A stretch of DNA of 12,756 nt from Salpingoeca rosetta (lineage: Eukaryota; Opisthokonta; Choanoflagellata; Craspedida; Salpingoecidae), in the NCBI RefSeq assembly GCF_000188695.1, contig NW_004754912.1:898848-911603 (forward strand), in the 5' to 3' direction. Numbering within the stretch: the first letter of the stretch is position 1; every line of letters begins with the position of its first letter. A program made the position numbers and the translations under genes. Under the pieces are notes generated by a model that worked only from the letters and a program-made list of their open reading frames with translations, made no database searches and was not told where the DNA came from. Below are positions 1 to 8,123 of this stretch, piece after piece.

Positions 1-91
1 GCACCCCAACGTCCCGGTAGGGGGTCGCTGTATGTTCGCCGGCATATGGTGGTGATTTGGTGTTTCTGGGCAAGCGAGGGCTGAGATAAGT

Positions 92-2226
92 CTATGGATG
101 AGGAAAGGCAAGTAACTCTGCCCTAAAGTTAGGTCTTCTCTGACGAAACATGTTGGCGTATATCATTTCACCCAAGCACAGTAGTCGTTGCGTCGCGTAG
201 TCACAATTCACTTTCCAATCCTGTCAAGCCCAAAAGAAATCAGTGAAAAGCGCGCGCGCGTGTGCATGTATGTCTGTGTGTGTGTGCGTACGTGTGCGTG
301 TGTGTGCGTGTGTGAACGAGAACGTGTGTGATGTGTGCGCTCCCGGGTAGCAAGCTCGTGTTCCCAGTGACAAGCCAGCAAATGACCTCACAAGCCTATC
401 ATTTGCAAGCAAGCATTCATAAGACAAACGCACAATCATCGCAGCTGTCGTAGCAGATGTCGCAGCCAGAGTCGCATCCGCTGTAGCAGATATCACAGCC
501 CTCGTCTGAAGTTATGTGGGCAAACACCGCATGCGTCCAAATGTTAGACCACGAATGCCATCCGTTGTACGTTGCCGTGCAACACGGGAGGCTGGGGCAA
601 TGATGCATGGTGTGGCATGTTTGAGCAACGCACCACAGCCTCCGTCGCACGAGGTGTCGCAGGAGTCGTCGCAGGTGGTGACACAGTAATCACAGCTGCT
701 GTCGCAACTGCCTGTAAATGGTGGTAAAAATGAAACAGACCAAAGCGGTGAAGAATGCTGAGTTAAACGACACAAACACACGAGTCAACGGCATCACAAG
801 CGTAAAAGCACGCGCTTGCGGTGTGTGATATGCAGATGGTGCTCGGAAGCACAAGAGAGATTTGCTCTGCACTCACTGTCGCATCCAAGGCTAAAAATGA
901 CGCAGCTGGAATCACAGCTGTCATCACAGCTCGTACAGTTGGTCGAACAGCTCCTGAAGGTCACGGACGTGTGAGACAGCTCATGAGCGGTGGGCAGCAG
1001 TAGAAGGTACAGGAACAGAAGAAGAGAAGACAACAACAAAACCCGAGCAAGCGGCCAACATCGATGCGTGCGAACAGCTCCACGCACGCCTGTCTATGTT
1101 GAACTTACGAGTCGCATCCAGAGTCGCAATAATAATCGCAGCTGGCAAAGAGAAGCAGGCAAAGGAGAAAGAACAGGGGACAGAAGAACATTCGAGCGGC
1201 AACAGGTGAACAGTGTGGGTTCATGCACGTATTGGGTTGCCTTGCAAGCTCAAACAGGACTTACGCGCCAGCATGTTGCACAAGCGTGTGTGTGTGTGTG
1301 TGTTTGGAATGTATGGAGACGAGCTTCCTTACCCGTAATCGCAGCCAGCGTTGCAGTTGTCATCACAGAAGTCGTCACAACCACCTGTGTGATGTTACAC
1401 AAAAGCAGCCAAACAGCGTGACTCCTTTTGAGGGCTATGACACACAGAGAGAAGACGTTAGAGTAGGAGGCAAAGGAAACAAGGACATCATGTCTCTAGT
1501 CTGTCAGCAAACCCATCTGCGACAGTGCGTGCGTCGTGGTTGACAGTCTTTCAGAACAGGCGTCCCCATCAGCCACAGAGAGCGTGACTCGAGCAGGGGA
1601 CGGAGACAAGAGGAGAGGACAAGCCACGGTGAACCGCACACGCAGACGTGTTCGTGGGTGTGTGTGTGTGTTTGCATGAATCTGTGATCGAACACGTGTG
1701 CATTGCATATGCGTGATTACGAAAACTGCAAATCAACGCTGCTGGTTTCTTTGGAGTGGACAAGCAGTCACAAATCACACCGTACCAATGAAACATTGCA
1801 TTGAAGTATTGAACTGCCCGTAGTTCTTTCGTTCTCTTGTCTGCAGCAACAGCAACGTGAGGTGAGTAACGGTTGGCGATGGATGACCACGCTCTCCCTT
1901 TCACACGTGCCCAGCTCCAAGGCAGATTTGACTTTGGGATTGAGCGATCCGTTTGCCCATCTTTGTGACGCATGCGCCTAAATTTTCGCGCCATTGGTCC
2001 TCCTCTCAGTCTCTATTTTCTTGTCGACCACAAACCACGCCACTTTCTACCTTCCGTTTCGCTTGGTCGCCTGTTTGCCGTGCTTACTGTCTGGCTGACG
2101 CTGTTGTTGTGGAGCTGTGTAGAGAGAAGTCTTGAACTGGAACCATGCCCCACCATGTCTGTCGCAAGTGTGGCCGTGAAGTGAAGCACAAGCACAGGAG
2201 TGCGCAAGACGGCACCATCGAGCCAT
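92..2226 (-). CDS. Multi-exon gene for a Cys-Asp (CDxx) tandem-repeat protein
   Basis: Seven exons are proposed on the minus strand: 2226-2088, 1840-1721, 1384-1333, 1141-1109, 953-877, 711-634, 505-434, then a last coding exon 210-92 ending in TAG. The five exons from 1384 to 434 are the firm part. Each has an AG acceptor and a GT donor (GTAAGG, GTAAGT, GTGAGT, GTGCGT, GTGCGT), the phases agree at every junction, and they total 312 nt. They encode 103 residues with 26 Cys, 19 of them followed by Asp, mostly spaced C-x3-C (for example CDSSCDSSCDYC). Introns are 128-191 bp here. The two upstream exons join in phase (donors GTAAGC and GTAATC) and add a non-repeat region; the N-terminus MARWCRLAHSCACAS is only weakly signal-like. 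The full model is 229 aa. The 3' end is uncertain: without the last splice the frame ends CDDCAFVL at a TGA (419-417). I do not recognise the family; metal binding or a disulphide-rich extracellular structure is inference. Confidence 0.6.
249..315. repeat. Degenerate (GC/TG)n microsatellite
   Basis: Alternating purine-pyrimidine tract that starts as GC repeats and runs into interrupted TG repeats. In the model above it lies inside the last intron (433-211) of the minus-strand CD-repeat gene, where it reads as CA on the sense strand. Such alternating tracts can adopt Z-DNA; that is general knowledge and was not tested here. Confidence 0.8.
434..1384 (-). repeat. Tetrapeptide CDxx repeat array (five exons)
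   Basis: This is the repeat core of the gene above. Exon products in transcript order are GCDDFCDDNCNAGCDYG (1384-1333), CDYYCDSGCDS (1141-1109), then arrays at 953-877, 711-634 and 505-434. Most Cys-Cys steps are four residues. Four steps are three residues (TSC, DYC, and DIC twice) and one is seven (VIFSLGC). On the plus strand the array shows as scattered gtcgca/atcaca hexamers, which are the complements of TGC-GAC and TGT-GAT. Introns fall between repeats in several phases, so simple exon duplication alone does not explain the layout. Confidence 0.7.
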
Positions 2227-2253
2227 CGTCACACAGGAGGACGACACGCATCA

Positions 2254-2354
2254 TGATACGCAGCAAGCTGACTCTGACACATGGCTCTCGTGAATACGTC
2301 TTCGTTGCTTGCACTGTTGGCGTGTTTGGTTCTTCCTCTTCTTGATGGAGTGGC
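2254..2354 (-). other. Open basic segment upstream of the CD-repeat gene
   Basis: After a plausible minus-strand acceptor (ATCATCACAG, exon from 2354) the frame encodes a Lys/Arg-rich stretch beginning HSIKKRKNQTRQQCKQRRR, then meets a TGA at 2253-2251. The next codons continue in the same frame into the first exon of the CD-repeat model. It may be an upstream exon with a premature stop, a separate short tail, or chance. No family was recognised. Confidence 0.25.
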
Positions 2355-2399
2355 CTGTGATGATGGCGATTAGCCCTTCAGGCTGCTTGAGTTGTTGAA

Positions 2400-2661
2400 T
2401 TGCACACGAGTGGCGAAGACCTTGGTCGTTTGGTCGCTATCTCTAGCGTCTCTCCTTCTCTGTTGGGTGTCTTGTCGACGTGTCATAAACGAATAAACAC
2501 CATTATCTCGTTAGGGGAATCAGTTCAGTTACAGAACGGGCGTTATTCGTTTGGGAGTCAGTGCCAGCACACACAACACACGCGTGCATTGAAGAAGTGT
2601 GGGCAAAGAAGAGGGATGGTGCACGCTGTCTGGACGTTGAACTGCATGCAGTCGACACAAG
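2400..2661 (+). other. Possible 5' exon material of the downstream plus-strand gene
   Basis: Two overlapping plus frames look partly coding. One is open from 2400 to 2681. Another, near 2585-2675, reads ACIEEVWAKKRDGARC... up to a GTAAAG donor-like site at 2676. Neither joins the exon at 2662-2838 with a normal-sized intron in phase, so I leave them unassigned. Confidence 0.2.
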
Positions 2662-3079
2662 ATGCCGGGTGGTCAACGTAAAGGCCTGTGTGAGTGTGTG
2701 GGTCTACTCCACTCGGCAGTCGCGGTGGAACAAAGGAAACAGAAGATACACGAAGCACGCAAACAAAGGTCGATGCAATCGTTCGACACTCACCACATGA
2801 GGTTCATCAAAGGAGGCAGAAATCCGCACACACTAAAGGTAAGGACACAGACAAAGACAGACAGACACACACAGAGACAAAGACAGACAGACACAGAAGT
2901 GCACCATGAAGTAATTGCTCACCCTCCTCTGTCTTTCATGCACACAGATCCATGTGTTTTGTTCCCTACAGCTCCAGCTGAAACCTCTAGCTCTGCGCAT
3001 TCGCCGTGCACGCAGACATGCATATCCTTTGACAAACCAACAAACCAGATCCTTTGACAAACCAACAAACCAGTCTTGA
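2662..3079 (+). CDS. Two-exon basic protein of unknown family
   Basis: Exon 1 (2662-2838) starts at the first ATG after an in-frame stop and ends at AAG followed by GTAAGG, a strong donor. The 133-bp intron (2839-2971) carries an AGAC-rich repeat and ends in a T/C-rich acceptor, TTGTTCCCTACAG. Exon 2 (2972-3079) continues in phase 0 and ends in TGA. The product is about 94 aa, with Lys/Arg-rich stretches (EQRKQKIHEARKQRS and KPLALRIRRARRHAY). The C-terminus is built from a duplicated 25-bp unit. An alternative acceptor at CACACAG (exon from about 2948) also stays open and gives a different tail. The 5' end is uncertain, because coding-like sequence also lies upstream. No domain was recognised; the high positive charge would suit nucleic-acid binding, but that is only a guess. 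Confidence 0.45.
2839..2900. repeat. AGAC/ACAC-rich simple repeat inside an intron
   Basis: A purine-rich stretch with repeated gacagacagacaca and cagagacaaagacag units, lying just after the GTAAGG donor of the plus-strand gene at 2662-3079. Confidence 0.7.
3024..3073. repeat. Perfect 25-bp direct tandem duplication
   Basis: Two identical adjacent 25-bp copies, 3024-3048 and 3049-3073, beginning atcctttgac and ending caaaccag. Because 25 is not a multiple of three, the two copies are read in different frames in the plus-strand exon, giving YPLTNQQTR and then SFDKPTNQS. Confidence 0.9.
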
Positions 3080-3397
3080 ATATGGCGCGTGTAACACGTT
3101 CGGCACATCGACACGCAAGCAATAAGCTTGCCGGCCTGCGGTCCTGTCGACCAATGCTGTCCACACGCTTGCCCATGAGTGAGGCATTGGGACGCAGAGG
3201 CAGGAATGGAGAGAGGACAATAGCAAGGCAGCAGAATGAAAGTGCAAACACAGAGAGGCGCACAACGAGGCGCTGAGACACTGAAGCGAACACACACACA
3301 CACACACACACACTCTCTCTCTCTTTTTATGCTAGCACAAGCATACCCTCCCTCCGTCCTTCTTCTCCTCTGCCTCACTTTGGGCGACGTCGACACA
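3080..3397. other. Apparent spacer with a (CA)n tract
   Basis: No convincing exon is seen on either strand. A (CA)n run at about 3290-3311 is followed by CTCTCTCT. The stretch separates the 3' end of the plus-strand gene from the 3' end of the minus-strand remnant, so it probably holds two converging 3' ends. Confidence 0.4.
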
Positions 3398-4390
3398 TCA
3401 ACGAACATACACCTCCATGAAGGCGCCATTCGAAGCACTGCCGAGAAATCCAAGTGCAGACTGCTCTGCGTTGGCGGATGTACGCAAGGGCCTCAGCGAC
3501 CCAGTTTCGCCCACGTCGTCCAATGGACGGCGGGCGTTGTGACCAAAACTCCACGCGAAGCCGCGTGTGCTTTCGCCATACATGGAGTCGGAGCCGTGCC
3601 ATCGCCATCAACACGTCTTCGTCGCATCTGCTTCCTTTGGCGGACACACGTTGCAGCTTCAGACAGCCGGTGCTGCACGGCACCGGGACGTCTGAGAAGA
3701 GGGCTTGAAGGGAATCGCCGGCCAGCGCACCTTCGTGCGCGATCCACTCGCCCGTGTTGGAGACAAACAGCACGTCCACTGCCTTTGGAAACCACGCGTT
3801 TCCTTTGAAGTCGTTCTGGCATTCTGCTGTTCAAACGAGTTCTTGGTTTGACCACAGGTTGCAGCGATTCAATGTCCATGTATTGGTGCCGTCGTTTGAG
3901 AAGCAAGCGGCGAGCGTCCACGGGTGTGCACTTTCACCTGCGATCTCCACTTCGCATTTCGTCGTCGCCAAGAACGTCTGCAATGCCCGAGTCCACGTCG
4001 CACCTGAGCGAATTCCTGTTCAGCAAGTCTTTCATGCTGGCGATCTCGTCCTGAAGCCTTGCAACGTGTTGTGCAGGCCTTGCACGTCGACGCCGTTCGG
4101 GGTCTGTGGGGTTAATTACCAGCCTGCCGGAATCATCTTCTTTGAGGACAGCGCCCAACACCGCAGTCGGATGCGGTGCCAAGTACTGAAGCAGCAGAGC
4201 CGCTGCCAAGTAGGAGTGTGAAAGGAAGAAAGGAACAGCGTCCACTCTTCCACTGCCTTTGCTGTCGAAAACACCAGCACGCATGTTTGTTTCCTCGCGC
4301 ATTGTTCAATTCTGTTCTTGTTACGTCGTTGAGGTACACGAGGGAGGACGGTGTTTGGTCTTTCTGCTTGAGTTCGCTCACGCTCACGCA
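3398..4390 (-). pseudogene. Frameshifted protein-coding remnant, family unknown
   Basis: Minus-strand reading gives good protein text that hops between all three frames without intron signals at the switches. In order: SELKQKDQTPSSLVYLNDV (about 4387-4280); AKAVEEWTLFLSSF (about 4275-4210); YLAAALLLQYLAPHP then KEDDSGRLVINPTD (about 4230-4090); NGVDVQGLHNTLQG in a second frame, back to LQDEIASMKDLLNRN; KCEVEIAGESAHPWTLAAC then a TGA near 3831; DVLFVSNTGEWIAHEG (to about 3640); and a shift into a frame ending SASNGAFMEVYVR and TGA at 3400-3398. That is at least five shifts and one stop in 1 kb. The DEIASMKDLL stretch looks like a short coiled coil. The later segments, rich in Trp, Asn and Gly, look like a beta-rich domain. 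I cannot name the family. Alternatives are indel errors in the assembly or a poorly modelled gene. I do not reconstruct it. Confidence 0.5.
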
Positions 4391-4399
4391 AACTTTGCT

Positions 4400-5167
4400 C
4401 TTGCTTGCAGACTTACAGAGCTTGGGGGGGGGCTGGTCTTTGAGTGAGTGAGACTTGATGTCAAGAAAAGCAAACCATCTTCAGCAAGAGAGTGGCCGGA
4501 AAGTGGAGGATGCTGAAAGACTGAAAGAGATGCTCAGGGTGTTTGTTTGTTCACCCTCACCACATCAGCGAGCTGAAGAGCTAAAGCTGTCTCACTCACG
4601 CGAGAAGGCCACGAATTCGCAAATAGTACAACAACTCCTAACAACTCGAACACGCAGAAGAACGAGGCGAACGAAGCAAACCCCATTGACCCGTTCGTTC
4701 GCTGTCCCACCCACCGAGCGCACCGTTGTCTCATCTTCGCCTTTGTTCGATCCACCCAATGGGGACAAACCGGGACAGCCTTGCGGGCTTGCTCACGACA
4801 CACGGGAAATTTTCTCCATTTCTGGTGTTCGTTGCTGCTGTGCTGTTGTTTGTTGCCTAGCGTCCCACACCTTGGCTTTCAGGCCTTTTGTGTGCTTGTG
4901 CGTTGTTTCGCTTGTTGTCCCTCCACCTCTCCTGAGGCTTTCCCCTCAGCCACTCTCTTCCCTTTCTTCCCACATTGCTCCCTTCTTCTTCTTCCTTTCA
5001 TTTCTTCCTCTGAGCCGACTGCTGTCTCTTTGCATTGCTGTCGCACAATTTGCCAGAGCAAGCCTTCATTCACCCTTCCACCCCGAGCACCTGAGCACCT
5101 CCCCGGCGGCTTGACCTGTTGGCTGACGCCAGGACAGAAGACTGCACTGCACACCCAACGCACCCAC
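4400..5167. other. No firm gene; open plus frame and pyrimidine-rich tract
   Basis: A plus frame from 4455 stays open for 219 codons. Its first part is charged (ESGRKVEDAERLKEMLR and similar) and could be an exon. From about 4840 it runs through a Cys/Leu/Ser-rich translation of a pyrimidine tract (about 4915-5030), as expected inside or upstream of an intron acceptor. The minus strand has a competing open frame around 4560-4800 with a GTGAGG donor-like site at 4560. Neither is supported well enough to call. Confidence 0.3.
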
Positions 5168-5186
5168 CCACACACACCCACACACA

Positions 5187-5270
<84 letters not shown>
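5168..5270. repeat. Long (CA)n microsatellite
   Basis: About 100 bp of nearly uninterrupted CA repeat with a few CCA and GCA variants. It ends 21 bp before the start codon of the Kazal-type gene, so it sits in that gene's proximal 5' region or 5' UTR. Confidence 0.95.
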
Positions 5271-5271
<1 letters not shown>

Positions 5272-5291
5272 CTGAAAACAACGACGACGAC

Positions 5292-6141
5292 ATGCCATCC
5301 TCCTCCGTTTTCAGGACCGTGGCCATTATGGCGGCGGCGATTGTCCTTGTAACGACGACGGGCGGCTTCCAGGGCGAGGCCAGGCCATGCACGCGTGCAT
5401 GCAAGACGAAGCAAAGGTGAATGAACGCGCCTTCTAGCCTTCTAGCCTCACCCCTCGCCCAAGTGTGCGGACACAGCGATGACGACCTACCGCTGAGCTT
5501 TGGTCACTCATTTTGTCAAAGGTTTGAGCGCACGTGCGTCAAAATGAAGCTTGTGTCTGAGCACAGCCGGAAAGGTATGAAGGCTTTGCTGTTCCTGCTT
5601 TCATTGCTTGCATGCAAGCATGCGTGTTGTGTGTGTGCGTGCGTGTGCATGTGTGCACTTGGTAGTGCAGCTCATTAGCTCGCTCACAAATGTGCATCCC
5701 TTTCACCACAAGTCGTTCTTGATGCTCGTTGTCTTACTTCTTCCTCCACATCACGTTCACAGGCTGTGCGCTCTCTTTTCGGAATCGCAGCTCTCAAGCA
5801 TGGGCAAACACGCCCAACACAGTGTGCTGCACACGATGGAATGCATGTTCGTTTAAGCTCACACGTGTGCGTGTGTGCGTGTGTGTGTGTGTGTGTCTCA
5901 TCACAACTGGTGCAGCTTGTGAACTGCTCGTGATCGTGCGTGTCGTTTCGTTTGTGTTCTTGTGGGTTACGCGTGGCCGTCCTTGCTCTTGCTGCCAGAC
6001 ATGGCCCTTATTCCGTTGTTGGTGCTGCACCTCCTGCACTCCTGCACTCCTGCACTTGGCTCACGATGTGATGTGTTACTGCCTCCGTTCCATCCGTCGG
6101 TTGTGTTCGATGTAGAACCTTGGGGTATGAGCGACAGATGA
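5292..6141 (+). CDS. Secreted Kazal-type protease-inhibitor-like protein
   Basis: Exon 1 (5292-5416) encodes a clear signal peptide (MPSSSVFRTVAIMAAAIVL) and then RPCTRACKTKQ, ending at CAAAG before GTGAAT. Exon 2 ends at 5574 and encodes VCGHSDDDLP, FCQRFERTCVKMKLVSEHSRK. A 188-bp intron (5575-5762, GTATGA to TTCACAG) leads to exon 3 (5763-5864), whose first codons complete GC. The six Cys fit a short Kazal domain: VCG, then C-x6-C-x13-C with the terminal GC. Kazal domains inhibit serine proteases outside the cell; the reactive loop lies around the second Cys. Exon 4 (5999-6141, after TTGCTGCCAG) continues in phase with a hydrophobic run (MALIPLLVLHLLHS) and ends in TGA. The exon 1-2 junction is unresolved: the frame is continuous except for a TGA at 5418-5420 inside the donor, and a normal acceptor (CCCAAG, exon from 5464) is out of phase by one base. 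Confidence 0.6.
5865..5897. repeat. (TG)n tract directly after a donor site
   Basis: A GTGTGCGTG...TGTG run begins at the proposed exon 3 donor of the Kazal-type gene, so the exact donor base is ambiguous within the repeat. Confidence 0.75.
6030..6056. repeat. Short 9-bp tandem repeat (CTGCACTCC)
   Basis: About three copies of a CTGCACTCC-like unit within the last exon of the Kazal-type model. The unit is in frame, extending a LHSCTPAL-like stretch. Confidence 0.6.
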
Positions 6142-6635
6142 CAAAAGCGAGGCACTGCTGCGGCTGCTGCGGCTGTCGTTGCTGCTGTCACACCCGCAGA
6201 CTACGAACTGCACCACAGAGGTACACAACCAACCCCGTCTGAATGCATTTGTGCGCGTCATGCCTCTGTCGTTGCTTGTGAGGCTTCAACCACACTCACC
6301 AGCCATCATGCGGTGTTGTGCTTGTGATCCTCCATTGTTGTGCGCGCGTGTGTGCACGTGTGCACGTATCGTCGTGACGGGTCCACCATGCCTAAGTGCT
6401 CACTTGCAGCACTCTTGCTCAATGTTCACTGTTGCACCCTCACCGTTCTCTTCTCTCATGTCATCTTCTCTCGTCTTACAACTCGTCGCCCTTTAAACAC
6501 CCGACACGGGATACGTTCCCACATCCTACCACTCTCGCTGCTGCCACAAGCATGCCGTCGCTTGCTGCTGCTGTCGCTGCTGTGATGCACAACCTGCCCG
6601 ACCTCTGAGGAGCCATGAGCGCAGAATGCTCATCG
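6142..6635. other. No confident gene between two convergent genes
   Basis: Several frames are open on both strands, including a minus frame ending in LKGDEL at 6476 and a plus segment MPSLAAAVAAVMHNLPDL ending at 6608. None joins a neighbour with consistent splice sites. The region lies between the 3' end of the plus-strand Kazal-type gene and the 3' end of the minus-strand gene at 6636-7946, so it may be two 3' untranslated regions. Confidence 0.35.
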
Positions 6636-6909
6636 TTACTTTTGCATGGCCTCCCGCACAGCTGCCTGCTCACCAGTGCAGACACTGGTGACCCCCGAAC
6701 GGCGAGCATGAAGGAGGGCGAGCGAGGGAGGAGCAACAGGGTGGCGAAAGAGGGTGGTGAGGGAGACGCTTCGAGGACACAACCAGCAGCAGCAGCTAGC
6801 GTGCGTGGATGAACACACATACGTAGTTGGTTTGAAGGCTCACCGGGTCAGGGTCATGCGTCAGCAGCAACTGCTGTCCTCTCCTCTCCAGGTATCTGTT
6901 TTGTGTGTG

Positions 6910-6990
<81 letters not shown>

Positions 6991-7366
6991 CCTTTCATTT
7001 GCATGCGGTGCCAAGTCTACTCCACCGACCTTGCTCTCTTGCTGTTCTCGTGTTTCGTTGGAGGTGCACAACACTCTCGTCACACCCACTCACGTTGTCG
7101 TTCTTGCGCACTGCCTTCTTTCTGGGCCATTGTCGCCTTTGTCCTTGCACCAGCTCTGCGACGAGGAGGAAGGACGCGTGCTTGTGCCTTGTGGAGCCCT
7201 GTTGCCCCAAGCAAGCAGAAAAACACGCATGCAAACTGCAAACTGCGCAACTGCTGTCGCATTTTGAACACCGACAGCATAATTTATACCCAAGGTACAG
7301 CCTGGGAAATGCACTTTTCACATGCAAGCACGCTCGCACACACACACACACACGCATGCATGCACG

Positions 7367-7407
<41 letters not shown>

Positions 7408-7946
7408 ACACACATACACACACACACACACACACACATACACACACACACACATGTCCAGGTGGTCAGTTGGTTCACATTGTGCACCACTTGACCATAC
7501 GTCTTTGAAGGCGGTGGTGTGGTCGCTGCCGTCCCTGTTAACGCCACTCACGCACAGCTCCTCACGCGTGCACGGAGCATCCGCCACGTTACCTCATCCA
7601 CGTGCGTATGTTGCGTATGTGCGAGTGCGTGTGTGAAAGGGGCACAAGCATACGCGCATTCCCTTCCTCTGCCACGTCGTTCGTCTCACGTGACGGTTTT
7701 GGACGTTGCGATTGTTGTTGTGGTTGCTGTTGGTTGTTGTTTCTGTTATTCTTGTGCTCATGCAGGTACCGCCACGATTACAGTCATCCACACCGGTTTG
7801 GTGACAACGCCACGTGGATGAAGGACGCCTGAAGCGGGCACGCATGTGCGCTGTGCTGCCCAAACATCACGTGACACCCCGAGCACCAGCACCAGTAACA
7901 GCAACAACGGTAACAGCAACAACGGTAACAGCACAGCAGAAGCCAT
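6636..7946 (-). CDS. Five-exon secreted Cys-rich protein
   Basis: Proposed minus-strand exons are 7946-7770, 7592-7454, 7301-7094, 6909-6844 and 6665-6636 (TAA). Introns of 152-184 bp match others in the window. Exon 1 gives a strong, very Leu-rich signal peptide (MASAVLLPLLLLPLLLLL) followed by AQRTCVPAS, ending at GTACCT. Exon 2 reads NVADAPCTREELCVSGVN and SSGAQCEPTDHLD. Exon 3 (acceptor TTTCCCAG, donor GTGAGT) reads CCRCSKCDSSCAVC, HACFSACL and a basic end, RKKAVRKNDN. Exon 4 (acceptor CACACAG, donor GTGAGC) gives YLERRGQQLLLTHDPDP and exon 5 ends VREAMQK. Exons 2 to 5 join in consistent phase, although the exon 2 donor lies in a GTGTGT run. Exon 1 joins exon 2 only if a different donor or an extra exon is used. 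The family is unknown. The CDSSC core resembles the repeat gene at 92-2226. Confidence 0.45.
6911..6988. repeat. Long (TG)n microsatellite
   Basis: About 78 bp of pure TG on the plus strand. On the minus strand it is the (CA)n that ends at the CACACAG acceptor of exon 4 of the gene at 6636-7946. Confidence 0.95.
7337..7454. repeat. Compound (CA)n microsatellite with an internal duplication
   Basis: CA repeats interrupted by GCATGCATGCACGCTCG-like and CATA units. The GCTCG(CA)n block occurs twice (from about 7332 and 7367). On the minus strand it becomes a (TG)n run starting at the donor after exon 2 of the gene at 6636-7946. Confidence 0.9.
7897..7936. repeat. 15-bp tandem repeat encoding part of a signal peptide
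   Basis: Two full copies and a partial third of AACAGCAACAACGGT on the plus strand. On the minus strand each copy encodes LLPLL-type residues within the signal peptide of the gene at 6636-7946, so the hydrophobic core length can vary by five residues per copy. Confidence 0.8.
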
Positions 7947-8123
7947 GATGCTGTGGTCGCGTGGCTTGCGTTCATGACGTGATGAGATGGAGGCTTCCGT
8001 TTGGATGATGACGGCAATGGGCGATGCGAAGATGCATGATGACAGCAGAGTGGATACCAGAATGGGAAGAACAACAGCCGTCAGCTTACAATGGTGGTGT
8101 GGGTGATGCCCGACGCACCACCA

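Noticed and set aside
1847..1861. 15-nt plus-strand microexon between a polypyrimidine acceptor and GTGAGT
   Set aside because: It lies next to the minus-strand exon 1840-1721, which has matching phases with its neighbours. No plus-strand partners were found.
2145..2345. Plus frame starting MPHHVCRKCGREVKHKHR, resembling half a zinc ribbon
   Set aside because: Only one CxxC pair is present, no second pair follows, and the minus strand here has an exon ending at a strong GTAAGC donor.
5066..5414. Cys-Val and His-Thr polypeptides over the CA/TG tracts
   Set aside because: Pure translations of dinucleotide repeats. The same applies at 6905-7090, 7318-7550 and 12480-12630.
6476..6665. Minus frame ending in LKGDEL, resembling an ER-retention tail
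   Set aside because: KGDEL is not a canonical KDEL/HDEL signal, and the frame has no supported start or splice links.
7080..7280. Minus frame with a signal-peptide look (LQFACVFFCLLGATGL) ending at a GTGAGT donor, TATAAA just upstream
   Set aside because: It overlaps exon 3 of the Cys-rich gene in another frame. That exon has its own acceptor and joins neighbours in phase, and the TATA-like sequence is too close to the ATG.
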